Shown: positions 1 through 5,717, numbered from the stretch's first letter. The stretch: 6,749 nucleotides of DNA from an uncultured Clostridia bacterium (GCA_945835425.1 CAMAJC010000109.1:1-6749); one strand, 5' to 3'. Numbers and translations are program-made. Notes: generated by a model not told the origin, from the letters alone.

Positions 1-850
1 AGCAGTGCTTAAAGCGGCCCTGGAGGCGCATGAACTCTTCGACGGGGAGCTTCTGCTTCGGCTCGTAGGTCAGGGGCCACTCGCCGTCCACGACCTCATA
101 CAGCGGCCAGACGCAGGTCTCGACCGCCATCTTGCAGATCAGCGCGAAATCGGCCGCATCGTACTGCCAGCCGCGCGGGCAGGGAGACATGACGTTGACG
201 AAAGCCGGGCCTTCGGTGTAGATGGCCTTGTGGGCCTTCTCATGGAAGTCCTTCATATTGCCGATGAAGGTGGTCTGGGCGGCGTAGGGGATGCCGTGGG
301 CGACCATGATCTGGGTAAGGTCCTTCTTGTTCTGGACCTTGCCGGTGGAGACGGAGCCGGAAGGGGTAGTGGTCGCATTGGCAAAACGCGGGGTAGAGGA
401 GGAGCGCTGGATACCGGTGTTCATGTACGCTTCGTTGTCGTAGCAGAAGTAGGTGTAGTCATGGCCGCGTTCCATGGCGCCGGACAGAGACTGTAAACCA
501 ATATCGTATGTACCGCCGTCGCCGCCGATGGCGAGGACCTTGACCTTCTTGTCGGGGTCGAGCTTGCCCTTCTTTTTCAGTACCTTGACCGCAGTCTCAA
601 CGCCGCCTGCCACAGCGGAAGCGTTCTCGAAAGCGACATGGATATAGCTGTCCTCCCAGGCCGTGAACGGGTAGAGGAAGGAGGAAACCTCCAGGCAGGA
701 GGTGGCGTTGCAGATGACCGCCTGGTCCTCCGGATCGACCGCGCGGAGCATGGCGCGGGCAGTGATACCGGCGCCGCAGCCTGCACAGAGGCGGTGGCCG
801 CTGGAAAAGCGCTCAGGCTTTGCAAGCTCCTGTTTCAGATTATATGCCAA
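1..850 (-). CDS. porB: Pyruvate:ferredoxin oxidoreductase beta subunit, 3' end outside the window
   Basis: This is the thiamine-diphosphate (TPP) and Fe-S subunit that, with PorA, decarboxylates pyruvate and makes acetyl-CoA. It is cytoplasmic. 283 codons are visible; the family is usually a little over 300 residues, so only a short C-terminal piece is missing. Cys22 and Cys25 (CAGCG), Cys52 (in ATSCLEV, Cys47 being the less likely alternative) and Cys224 (PCPRGW) fit the four ligands of the [4Fe-4S] cluster near TPP. The TPP/Mg motif begins at GDGG (110-113) and ends in DNEAYMNTG (138-146). I chose the TTG at 848-850 as start: it gives the family-typical MAYNLK opening and sits 9 nt after AAAGGA. 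An in-frame ATG at 857-859 directly abuts that Shine-Dalgarno sequence with no spacing. The gene is separated from porA by a repeat element. Family call is firm; pyruvate as substrate is inferred. Confidence 0.95.
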   Translation of the reverse strand, partial: MAYNLKQELAKPERFSSGHRLCAGCGAGITARAMLRAVDPEDQAVICNATSCLEVSSFLYPFTAWEDSYIHVAFENASAVAGGVETAVKVLKKKGKLDPDKKVKVLAIGGDGGTYDIGLQSLSGAMERGHDYTYFCYDNEAYMNTGIQRSSSTPRFANATTTPSGSVSTGKVQNKKDLTQIMVAHGIPYAAQTTFIGNMKDFHEKAHKAIYTEGPAFVNVMSPCPRGWQYDAADFALICKMAVETCVWPLYEVVDGEWPLTYEPKQKLPVEEFMRLQGRFKHC

Positions 851-859
851 TTTATTCAT

Positions 860-866
860 TCCTTTC
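860..866 (-). promoter_or_regulatory. Shine-Dalgarno of porB, decides the TTG start
   Basis: The minus strand reads GAAAGGA here. The next base begins an ATG (859-857), which leaves no spacer. The TTG at 850-848 follows after 9 nt, a normal distance. The site therefore favours TTG initiation. Confidence 0.6.
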
Positions 867-943
867 AATCGATATGGAGAGCTTCGCTTAAGAGTGAAGT
901 GTGCTCAGAGTGGAATGTTGAGAGTGAAGAGTGAAGTGAAGGT

Positions 944-962
944 ATGCGCCGGTTCGGCGCAT
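944..962. repeat. Perfect 8-bp hairpin, left side of the porA-porB element
   Basis: ATGCGCCG, a GTT loop, then CGGCGCAT. It lies just inside the left 7-mer repeats. No T-tract follows on the minus strand, so it is not an intrinsic terminator for the por transcript. It could slow or pause RNA polymerase, or shield the porA 3' end from exonucleases. Confidence 0.7.
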
Positions 963-1135
963 GATTCAGTTTGTTTTGCGCACGCTTGGAAGAAAGCTAT
1001 TGTCTTACACTCTGCTCCGCTCAAATTTGAAGTGTACAATTTTTTGGAAAACATAAACTGAACACTAAAAAACGTGCGGGAAAAGAGTGTCCCAGTAATT
1101 ACTTATTTTCCTTGCGGGAACGGCGTCATTTAATC

Positions 1136-1154
1136 GCGCCGCGATCCGCGGCGC
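1136..1154. repeat. Perfect 8-bp hairpin, right side of the porA-porB element
   Basis: GCGCCGCG, an ATC loop, then CGCGGCGC. It mirrors the hairpin near the other end of the element. On the por-sense strand it is followed by GATTAAAT rather than a T-run, so termination is not predicted. Confidence 0.7.
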
Positions 1155-1164
1155 ACCATAACTC

Positions 1165-1192
1165 CACTCTCCACTCTTCACTCTCCACTCTT
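1165..1192. repeat. Exact 14-bp tandem duplication, four 7-mers
   Basis: CACTCTCCACTCTT occurs twice back to back with no mismatch (1165-1178, 1179-1192). It can also be read as four 7-bp units CACTCT(C/T). It forms the porA-proximal end of the element and lies 3 nt beyond the porA stop codon. Confidence 0.85.
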
Positions 1193-1194
1193 AA

Positions 1195-2394
1195 TTAAAC
1201 AGTCGCTTCGCGTAAATCGCGCTGACCCATGTGGTTATAGACAGGGCCAACCTCGCCCGTCTCGATCATCTTAAACAGCCGGTTGTAAACGCGTTCGATA
1301 TCGGTCGTTGCGCAGTCGCGTCCGCCGAGGCCGAAGACAACATCGATCATCATCGGGCGCTGCGGCAGGTCATAACAAGCCGAGCGGACCTCATGGAACA
1401 GCGGGCCGCCGTCAGCCGCAAAGCCTTCCGACTTGTCCATGACAGCAACTGCCTTGACGTGGCTGAGCGCCGCTGCCAATTCTTCTGCCGGGAACGGACG
1501 GAAAACTCTGACCTTGATCATGCCGACCTTTTTGCCCTGCTCGCGGAGGATATCGACTTCCGCTCTTGCGGTACCGGCGGTCGAGCCGATGACGACGATA
1601 GCCGCCTCTGCGTCTTCCATCCGGTACTCCTCGAAGAAGCCGTATTTGCGTCCGGTCATCTTCTCGAAGTCAGATGCTACCTTGAGAATACGCGCTTTGG
1701 CATTCTTCATCGCCTCGGCCTGCTGAACCTTATGTTCCATATAATAGGGGCAGGTGTCGTACGGGCCGACCGCGAGCGGGTTCTCGTGCCCGACCAGCGC
1801 GTTTTCGGGGTGATACTCGCCGACAAAGCCCTTGACCTCTGCGTCCTCACACAGCTCGATGTTTTCGACCGCGTGGGAGGTGATGAAGCCGTCCTGGCAG
1901 ACCATGACCGGCAGCCGGACTGACTCGTCCTCGCCGATGGGCATCGCCTGCAGGTAGTTATCATATGCTTCCTGGTTATTTTCCGCGTACAGCTGGATCC
2001 AGCCCGCGTCTCTCGCACCCATCGAGTCGGAGTGGTCGTTGTTGATGTTGATAGGGCCGGTCAGGGCGCGGTTTGCGACGGCCATGACAATGGGCAGCCG
2101 CATCGAAGCCGCAACGTAGAGCACCTCGTACATATACGCCAGACCGCAGGAAGAAGTCGCGGTGATGGCTCTTGCACCGGCAGCCTCAGCGCCGATGCAG
2201 GTGGACATGGAGGAGTGCTCCGATTCGACGGTGACGAACTCGGTGCCGACCTTGCCGTCTGCCACATACTGGGCAAAATACTGGGGAATCTCGGTGGAGG
2301 GAGTGATCGGGAACGCCGCAAAGACGTCGGGATCGATCTGTTTCATGGCATGGGCAATCGCCTCATTGCCGGAAAGACGTTCGCGTACAGACAT
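1195..2394 (-). CDS. porA: Pyruvate:ferredoxin oxidoreductase alpha subunit
   Basis: This catalytic subunit shares the TPP/pyruvate site with PorB. It is 399 aa, a normal full length. The N-terminal pyruvate-oxidoreductase domain (about 15-240) carries PITPST (29-34), whose Thr is the family's substrate-contact residue, then ESEHS (57-61). It continues through NRALTGPININNDHSD (108-123) and the GWIQLYAENNQEAYD stretch (131-145), all typical of PorA rather than of 2-oxoglutarate enzymes. Arg109 fits the family's carboxylate-binding Arg. The second domain (about 260-365) has VIGSTAGT and VRVFRPFP, and GLGGRD lies near residue 355. The start overlaps the porD stop by one base (TAATG), with a GGAGGAGGAG Shine-Dalgarno inside the porD end, so the two are probably translationally coupled. 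No frameshift is seen. Confidence 0.96.
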   Translation of the reverse strand: MSVRERLSGNEAIAHAMKQIDPDVFAAFPITPSTEIPQYFAQYVADGKVGTEFVTVESEHSSMSTCIGAEAAGARAITATSSCGLAYMYEVLYVAASMRLPIVMAVANRALTGPININNDHSDSMGARDAGWIQLYAENNQEAYDNYLQAMPIGEDESVRLPVMVCQDGFITSHAVENIELCEDAEVKGFVGEYHPENALVGHENPLAVGPYDTCPYYMEHKVQQAEAMKNAKARILKVASDFEKMTGRKYGFFEEYRMEDAEAAIVVIGSTAGTARAEVDILREQGKKVGMIKVRVFRPFPAEELAAALSHVKAVAVMDKSEGFAADGGPLFHEVRSACYDLPQRPMMIDVVFGLGGRDCATTDIERVYNRLFKMIETGEVGPVYNHMGQRDLREATV

Positions 2395-2699
2395 TATTTC
2401 TCCTCCTCCTTCTTCATTTCAATGGCCTTAAACGGGCAGACCTTTGCGCAGATGCCGCAGCCTTTGCAGTGGTCGAAGTCGAAATCGGTCCGCTTGCCGT
2501 CCTTGACGGGGATAGCCCCATCGGGACAGTAGGGTGCGCAGAGCAGGCACTGTTTGCATTTATCCGCTATATAAACCGGCACATTCACTCTCCAGTCGCC
2601 GGTCTTGAACGTCTTGGAGGTACCGCCCTCATAGACTTCGCCGCCGGGCGTGAGCTGCTGCCATGCGCAGTCCTCGTGGATGTCTCTAGCCTTAATCAT
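2394..2699 (-). CDS. porD: Pyruvate:ferredoxin oxidoreductase delta subunit, 2x[4Fe-4S] ferredoxin-like
   Basis: This small electron-transfer subunit carries electrons from the PorAB active site towards external ferredoxin. It is 101 aa, typical for PorD. Two CxxCxxCxxxCP motifs are complete: Cys48/51/54/58 and Cys78/81/84/88, each followed by the usual proline, which predicts two [4Fe-4S] clusters. The N-terminal TFKTGDWR (30-37) is the PorD hallmark that separates it from free ferredoxins. It starts inside the end of porG with an ATGA overlap of 4 nt and has GGAGGT 9 nt upstream of the ATG. The C-terminus is Lys/Glu-rich and its coding bases double as the porA ribosome-binding site. Confidence 0.96.
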   Translation of the reverse strand: MIKARDIHEDCAWQQLTPGGEVYEGGTSKTFKTGDWRVNVPVYIADKCKQCLLCAPYCPDGAIPVKDGKRTDFDFDHCKGCGICAKVCPFKAIEMKKEEEK

Positions 2700-3271
2700 C
2701 CTTCTTTTACCTCCATCATTGCAGTCTGGAGAGCCTTCATGTTGCCCTCGATGACCTGGGGTTTGGTGGCGAACTTGTGGCCGAAGCTGGCGCGCATATC
2801 GGCCACAAACCGTTCCGGCTCCACAACGCCCGAGACCTTGACGGCTGCCGCCAGCATGGGGGTGTTGGGGAAATACCGGCCCAGAGCCTCTTCCGAAATC
2901 TTGCGCGCGTCAATGGTGCAGACCTTTCCTTTATATCCATTCAGGAGCGGCCGCAGTTCGGCAGGGGAGCGCTCGCTGTTGATGATGATCGCGCCGGTCT
3001 CTTTCAGACCCGCAGTCACATCGACGCTCTTGAGCAGCGTTTCATCGACTACCACAACGTAGTCAGGGGTGTAGATGTTGGAATGGATGGTGCAGCGGGT
3101 GTCGCTGATCCGGTTGTACGCGGTGATCGGCGCACCCATCCGTTCGGGGCCGTACTCCGGGAAACCCTGGACGTACTTGCCCGAAGCAAACGCTGCGTCA
3201 GCCAGCAGCAGGCAGGCGGTCTTTGCGCCTTGTCCGCCGCGGCCATGCCAGCGGATCTCAGTCATGCTCAT
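2696..3271 (-). CDS. porG: Pyruvate:ferredoxin oxidoreductase gamma subunit
   Basis: This structural/catalytic subunit corresponds to the gamma domain of single-chain PFOR. It is 191 aa, as expected. EIRWHGRGGQGA (5-16) is the glycine-rich family signature. QGFPEYGPERMGAP (39-52) and the VVVVDETLL stretch (about 77-85) are also typical. The reading frame stays open upstream to 3370, but that part is leader repeat sequence. The ATG at 3269-3271 is preferred because AAAGGA (3282-3287) lies about 10 nt ahead and the protein then begins just before the conserved domain; a second ATG two codons on (3263-3265) is possible. It is the first gene of the por operon and is read from the promoter at 3761-3789. 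Confidence 0.95.
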   Translation of the reverse strand: MSMTEIRWHGRGGQGAKTACLLLADAAFASGKYVQGFPEYGPERMGAPITAYNRISDTRCTIHSNIYTPDYVVVVDETLLKSVDVTAGLKETGAIIINSERSPAELRPLLNGYKGKVCTIDARKISEEALGRYFPNTPMLAAAVKVSGVVEPERFVADMRASFGHKFATKPQVIEGNMKALQTAMMEVKEG

Positions 3272-3290
3272 TTCTCTATCTTCCTTTCTC

Positions 3291-3308
3291 CAGCTTTTGA
3301 AAAAGCTG
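3291..3308. repeat. Perfect 8-bp inverted repeat beside the porG ribosome-binding site
   Basis: CAGCTTTT and AAAAGCTG are separated by 2 nt. In the por mRNA this hairpin ends three bases before the AAAGGA Shine-Dalgarno of porG, so it could affect ribosome access. The short loop would cost one or two of the inner A-U pairs. Confidence 0.65.
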
Positions 3309-3328
3309 GGCAAAACTTTCCTGTTCGC
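3294..3328. repeat. 35-bp leader repeat, copy proximal to porG
   Basis: On the por-sense strand it reads GCGAACAGGAAAGTTTTGCC and continues CAGCTTTTTC. It matches 3422-3456 with a few substitutions and one-base shifts, sharing GCGAACA(A/G)GA, AGTTTT and GCCCAG. It resembles dispersed intergenic repeats I associate with Oscillospiraceae genomes; that recollection is not verified here. Confidence 0.65.
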
Positions 3329-3411
3329 GATATTCGCCCGCGTACCGACGGGCTCGGCCCGGAGGAACATACGCTGGGCGAACGCGCCAGGTAGGAGGCA
3401 AAATGCGGGGG

Positions 3412-3431
3412 TTTTTCAAGTCATTGAAAAA
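3412..3431. repeat. Perfect 8-bp A/T hairpin in the por leader
   Basis: TTTTTCAA, a 4-nt loop, then TTGAAAAA. It overlaps the distal 35-bp repeat. All pairs but two are A-T, so it is weak as RNA structure and not a terminator. Confidence 0.6.
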
Positions 3432-3456
3432 ACTGGGCAAAAACTCTCTTGTTCGC
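3422..3456. repeat. 35-bp leader repeat, copy distal to porG
   Basis: This is the second copy of the repeat at 3294-3328, in the same orientation with 93 nt between the copies. On the por-sense strand it reads GCGAACAAGAGAGTTTTTGC followed by CCAGTTTTTTC. Confidence 0.65.
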
Positions 3457-3481
3457 CGCGGCCTGGATAGCACGCGGGGTA

Positions 3482-3537
3482 ACTGGGCGAGACTGCTCGT
3501 CAGGCTCGCAGTCTTCGGACTTTGCGTCACGCCCGGT
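3482..3537 (-). repeat. Long bulged hairpin in the por leader
   Basis: In the por RNA, GGGCG pairs with CGCCC (3530-3534 with 3485-3489), and AGACTGC pairs with GCAGTCT (3508-3514 with 3490-3496) around an 11-nt loop. The two stems are contiguous on one side. On the other side 15 nt are bulged out, and these can form a small GAC-GCAAA-GTC hairpin. Beyond a C/A mismatch, three further pairs (AAC with GTT) extend the base. This is either a structured RNA or a dispersed palindromic repeat. Confidence 0.5.
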
Positions 3538-3605
3538 TGATTGCCTGAAACATTTGAATATCTGAAATGCTCATATGCCCGCAAGGTTTCCGGTGCTCTG
3601 TAGGA

Positions 3606-3621
3606 AACGGATTGATCCGTT
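3606..3621. repeat. 16-bp inverted repeat (AACGGAT / ATCCGTT) in the por leader
   Basis: Perfect 7-bp arms are separated by TG, and two more G-C pairs extend it across a single bulged A (3603-3623). It lies about 135 nt downstream of the predicted start of transcription. It could be an operator or an RNA hairpin; nothing shows which. Confidence 0.5.
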
Positions 3622-3739
3622 CCGCCGATTATCACAAACGCTGCCGTTGATTCATCCATAAGGATACCGCACATGTTTATGTAATGTGTCCTTGTACAAA
3701 ACACACTTTTTGAAACCTGTTGCAGTCACAAAAATCTCT

Positions 3740-3750
3740 CCGAAATTCGG
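3740..3750. promoter_or_regulatory. Palindrome at the por transcription start
   Basis: CCGAAATTCGG has 5-bp arms around one base. It falls at roughly +4 to +14 relative to the predicted start. The position suits a repressor site, but the palindrome is short and no known operator consensus was recognised. Confidence 0.3.
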
Positions 3751-3760
3751 GACAGCTACT

Positions 3761-3789
3761 ATTATATATGCAAAACGGAGATTTGTCAA
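3761..3789 (-). promoter_or_regulatory. Perfect-consensus SigA promoter of the por operon
   Basis: The minus strand has TTGACA (3784-3789), a 17-nt spacer and TATAAT (3761-3766), an exact match to the housekeeping consensus with optimal spacing. The start is predicted near 3754. The -35 lies in a TTTGT/ACAAA inverted repeat (3782-3793), which might be an operator but is not a clear Rex box. A promoter this strong fits a central fermentation enzyme. Confidence 0.85.
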
Positions 3790-4000
3790 CAAAAAACGCG
3801 CTTTATCCGCAAATTACCTATTTTTACTAAATCGATTGTGCATTTTTTATCTATCCGGCACTTCAGAATAAAATGAAAATGTATTTTACCCGCGCACAGA
3901 AAACAAGCCCATATTCTCATCTTGTCCGACAATCCGTGCACTTATCGCACAAATCTGACAGGATGTTGTTTCCACGCTGTTTTCTTTCGTGCAATCTGTC
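3790..4000. other. A+T-rich spacer without recognisable features
   Basis: This stretch lies between the TetR-unit terminator and the por promoter. ORFs of 61 and 106 codons on the plus strand overlap it (3686-3871 and 3873-4193). They have no Shine-Dalgarno that I can see, Cys/Thr/Ser/Arg-rich unstructured composition and no recognisable domain, so I treat them as chance. I see no RNA gene. Confidence 0.5.
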
Positions 4001-4038
4001 TAAAACAAAAACCGCCCTGCGGCAAAACAGGACGGTTT
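4001..4038 (-). terminator. Intrinsic terminator after the TetR gene
   Basis: On the minus strand AAACCGTCCTG (4038-4028) pairs with CAGGGCGGTTT (4019-4009) around an 8-nt loop. That is 11 pairs, one of them G-U. TTGTTTT follows. It lies about 65 nt past the TetR stop and separates the kinase/TetR unit from por. Confidence 0.9.
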
Positions 4039-4102
4039 CATCAGAAAATTGTACTCATATAAAATACATATGTACGCGAATGATAACAACAGCGGCTTTT
4101 AC

Positions 4103-4690
4103 TCAATTTCGCAGGCTCTTGCGGATAATCTCAAAAATCACCGGCTTCATCTTCTCGATAGGTTCCGGTTCGCTGCGGATGATCGACGAATAGGCGACTG
4201 TGCCGCACATGGCGACCAGGCAGTAGAGAATCTTCAAAACCTCCGCTTCGTCCTTGCCGCCCAGCTCGTCGCTTTGCCGGATATCCTCCATGATCGATTT
4301 CCAGACCGAGTCGGTGTCGGTGTGAAACTTCTCCTTGATGACCGGCCAGCGGAAATTGCGCTGAATCAGTTCCAGGGCCGCCTTATCGCTCTGGAAATAC
4401 CCGAGGACGCCGTCGGCCAGCAGGACGGCGTTTTCGGTGAAATCCTCCGTGCGTGCCTCATGCATCGAGGTGTAAGCCTTTTCGAGGATATGGCGGCAGA
4501 GGACGACGATGACCGCGTCGACGATGTCGTCCTTGCCCCGGAAATAGAGGTAGAAGGTACCCTTGGCGACCCCGGCGCGCTCGGTGATGTCGCTGACGAC
4601 CGTATCCCCGACGCCCTGTTTCATGAACAGCTCATAAGCCGCCTGGACCAACGCCGCCTTTTTCTTTTGCTTTTTCAGCTCAATCCGCAT
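4103..4690 (-). CDS. TetR/AcrR-family transcriptional regulator
   Basis: A 195-aa DNA-binding repressor-type protein, the usual TetR length. The N-terminal helix-turn-helix domain is clear. The first helix (AALVQAAYELFMKQG, 12-26) leads to the HTH, whose recognition segment is AGVAKGTFYLYFRGKDDI (39-56), the classic TetR signature. The rest (about 65-195) is the variable helical ligand/dimerisation domain, with no motif that names the ligand. The ATG lies 11 nt inside the end of the kinase gene and AGAGGA sits 13 nt upstream, a weak fit, so translation is probably coupled. Co-transcription with the ROK kinase suggests it controls that unit, perhaps with a sugar-related effector, but this is inference; TetR proteins often act on more distant targets. 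Confidence 0.92.
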   Translation of the reverse strand: MRIELKKQKKKAALVQAAYELFMKQGVGDTVVSDITERAGVAKGTFYLYFRGKDDIVDAVIVVLCRHILEKAYTSMHEARTEDFTENAVLLADGVLGYFQSDKAALELIQRNFRWPVIKEKFHTDTDSVWKSIMEDIRQSDELGGKDEAEVLKILYCLVAMCGTVAYSSIIRSEPEPIEKMKPVIFEIIRKSLRN

Positions 4691-5684
4691 GGGCGCTCAG
4701 CAGTCCTCTCAGCTTGAGGTGATGGTAGAGCGCGCCGACCATGTTCGCCTCGTTGTGGAAGGTGCAGGGACGGATATAAACCTTGGGGTAGAAAGCAGAA
4801 TACGCGGCGCAGGGATTGTTGGCGTTCAAATGCTCAGCCTTCTGCTGGAGGGTATCGATCAGCAGCTGTTCGCGGGAGATGCCGCCGCCGATGGCGACCG
4901 CGTCCAGGTCGAGGATGCAGGTGAGGTTATACGCCTGTCCGATGATCTCGTCGCAGGTCTTGTCAAAGATCGCCTGCGCCACCGGGTCGCCCGACTTGAT
5001 CATCTCAAAAGCCCCAAAGCCGTCGATTTCGCCCGGCTGCATCCCTTTGGCGTAAGCGAGCTTCATGCACAGGCCCATGGCCGAGTCGGTCGTGAAGCTG
5101 GAGGCCATGTTGGTGGGATTCGAGATATCGTTGACCATATAGCTCAGTTCGCCTGCCGAGAACCGCCGGCCGCGCAGAATCTCGCCGTTGACGATGATGC
5201 CGCCGCCGATGCCGGTGCCGAGGACCAAAACCGCGCCGTTCTGGACATCCTGCAGCGAGCCTTTCCAGAGCTCGGCCTGTGCCGCGCATTTGCCGTCGTT
5301 TTCAATCGTGACCGGGATGCCGAAGTGCTCGGTCATGATCGGGCCCATAGGCTGCCCGTCGGCGAAGAAGAATGCGCCGCCGGAGTAGCAGTAGCCTTTT
5401 TCCGCGTCGTTGACCCCGGGGAAGCTCATGGCGATGCCGTCCACCTGGCCCTTCAGCGGTTCATAGACCGGGTCCAGCAGCGCCAGATACTTTTCTACCG
5501 AGTTCAGTTCGCCGCCGCCGAGGCCGTCAATATCTTCACCGCCGCCAAGCGCTGCCCCCATTTTGGACACATCGAAAGTTTTGGTGGAAATCTTCGGGAG
5601 CATCTCGAGGATTTCGCCCTGCTCATTCATAATACTGGGTTTAATAAACGTGCCGCCGTTATCAATTACAAGATATTTTGCCAT
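4680..5684 (-). CDS. ROK-family sugar kinase (zinc-less type)
   Basis: A cytoplasmic ATP-dependent kinase of sugars or amino sugars, 334 aa. The phosphate-binding DNGGT is at 8-12. SFPGVND (87-93) follows, then the catalytic Asp130 in IENDGKCAA. The ROK glycine signature LGTGIGGGIIVNGEILRG is at 155-172, the adenosine-side IGGGIS at 265-270 and NEANMVGALY at 311-320. The usual zinc cluster CxCGxxGC is absent, and GELSY (178-182) replaces the common GE(I/L)GH, so this belongs with the zinc-less ROK enzymes and its substrate (glucose, ManNAc, a glucoside) cannot be named. An unusual Gly-rich stretch with two GGGE motifs occupies 47-59. The start ATG follows AAAGGG by 11 nt and a strong promoter. 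The gene overlaps tetR by 11 nt. ROK repressors have an N-terminal HTH; none is present here. Confidence 0.92.
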   Translation of the reverse strand: MAKYLVIDNGGTFIKPSIMNEQGEILEMLPKISTKTFDVSKMGAALGGGEDIDGLGGGELNSVEKYLALLDPVYEPLKGQVDGIAMSFPGVNDAEKGYCYSGGAFFFADGQPMGPIMTEHFGIPVTIENDGKCAAQAELWKGSLQDVQNGAVLVLGTGIGGGIIVNGEILRGRRFSAGELSYMVNDISNPTNMASSFTTDSAMGLCMKLAYAKGMQPGEIDGFGAFEMIKSGDPVAQAIFDKTCDEIIGQAYNLTCILDLDAVAIGGGISREQLLIDTLQQKAEHLNANNPCAAYSAFYPKVYIRPCTFHNEANMVGALYHHLKLRGLLSAHAD

Positions 5685-5717
5685 AAATCATCCGTCCCTT
5701 TTCGGTTATTTTATATT

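Larger units (their letters stand above)
888..1194. repeat. MITE-like element with inverted ends between porA and porB
   Basis: The 335-bp gap between the porA stop and the porB start is almost filled by a palindromically organised element. Its ends are inverted copies of TTAAGAGTG(A/G)AG: 888-899 on the plus strand and 1194-1183 on the minus strand. Inside each end, AGAGTGA-type 7-mers repeat (921-934 on the left, 1165-1192 on the right). Further in, each side has a GC-rich perfect hairpin (944-962 and 1136-1154). The centre is A+T-rich with no convincing ORF and no transposase. The right end abuts the porA stop codon exactly, and TTAA occurs at both borders (888-891, 1191-1194, repeated at 1195-1198). 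I infer a small non-autonomous mobile or repetitive element. Other copies in the genome would prove it. Confidence 0.6.
3272..3754 (-). promoter_or_regulatory. Long 5' leader of the por operon (about 480 nt)
   Basis: This stretch lies between the predicted transcription start (about 3754) and porG. It holds, in transcription order, a palindrome at 3740-3750, an inverted repeat at 3606-3621, a bulged hairpin at 3482-3537, and two copies of a 35-bp repeat (3422-3456, 3294-3328) each associated with a perfect hairpin. One frame stays open across most of it but looks like read-through of repeats. I cannot assign it to a known riboswitch class. Whether it regulates por or is just accumulated repeats is unknown. 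Confidence 0.5.

Noticed and set aside
944..962. Terminator between porA and porB
   Set aside because: The hairpin is strong but no T-tract follows on the minus strand; the same holds for the hairpin at 1136-1154.
1231..1923. A 230-codon open frame on the plus strand opposite porA, and a similar one at 5-496 opposite porB
   Set aside because: Both are shadows of conserved por genes, with no ribosome-binding site or family motif of their own.
3515..3538. A GTGACGCAAAG core resembling the c-di-GMP-I (GEMM) riboswitch
   Set aside because: The upstream GGCAAACC plus GNRA-loop stem and the downstream tetraloop-receptor half are not present, and the surrounding pairing is explained better by the simple bulged hairpin at 3482-3537.
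3782..3793. Rex (NADH-sensing) operator over the por -35
   Set aside because: There is a TTTGT/ACAAA inverted repeat, but the spacing and core do not match the Rex consensus well enough to call.
3873..4193. A 106-codon plus-strand ORF in the TetR-por spacer
   Set aside because: It runs through the terminator hairpin and into the TetR gene antisense, has no Shine-Dalgarno that I can see, and its composition is random-looking.
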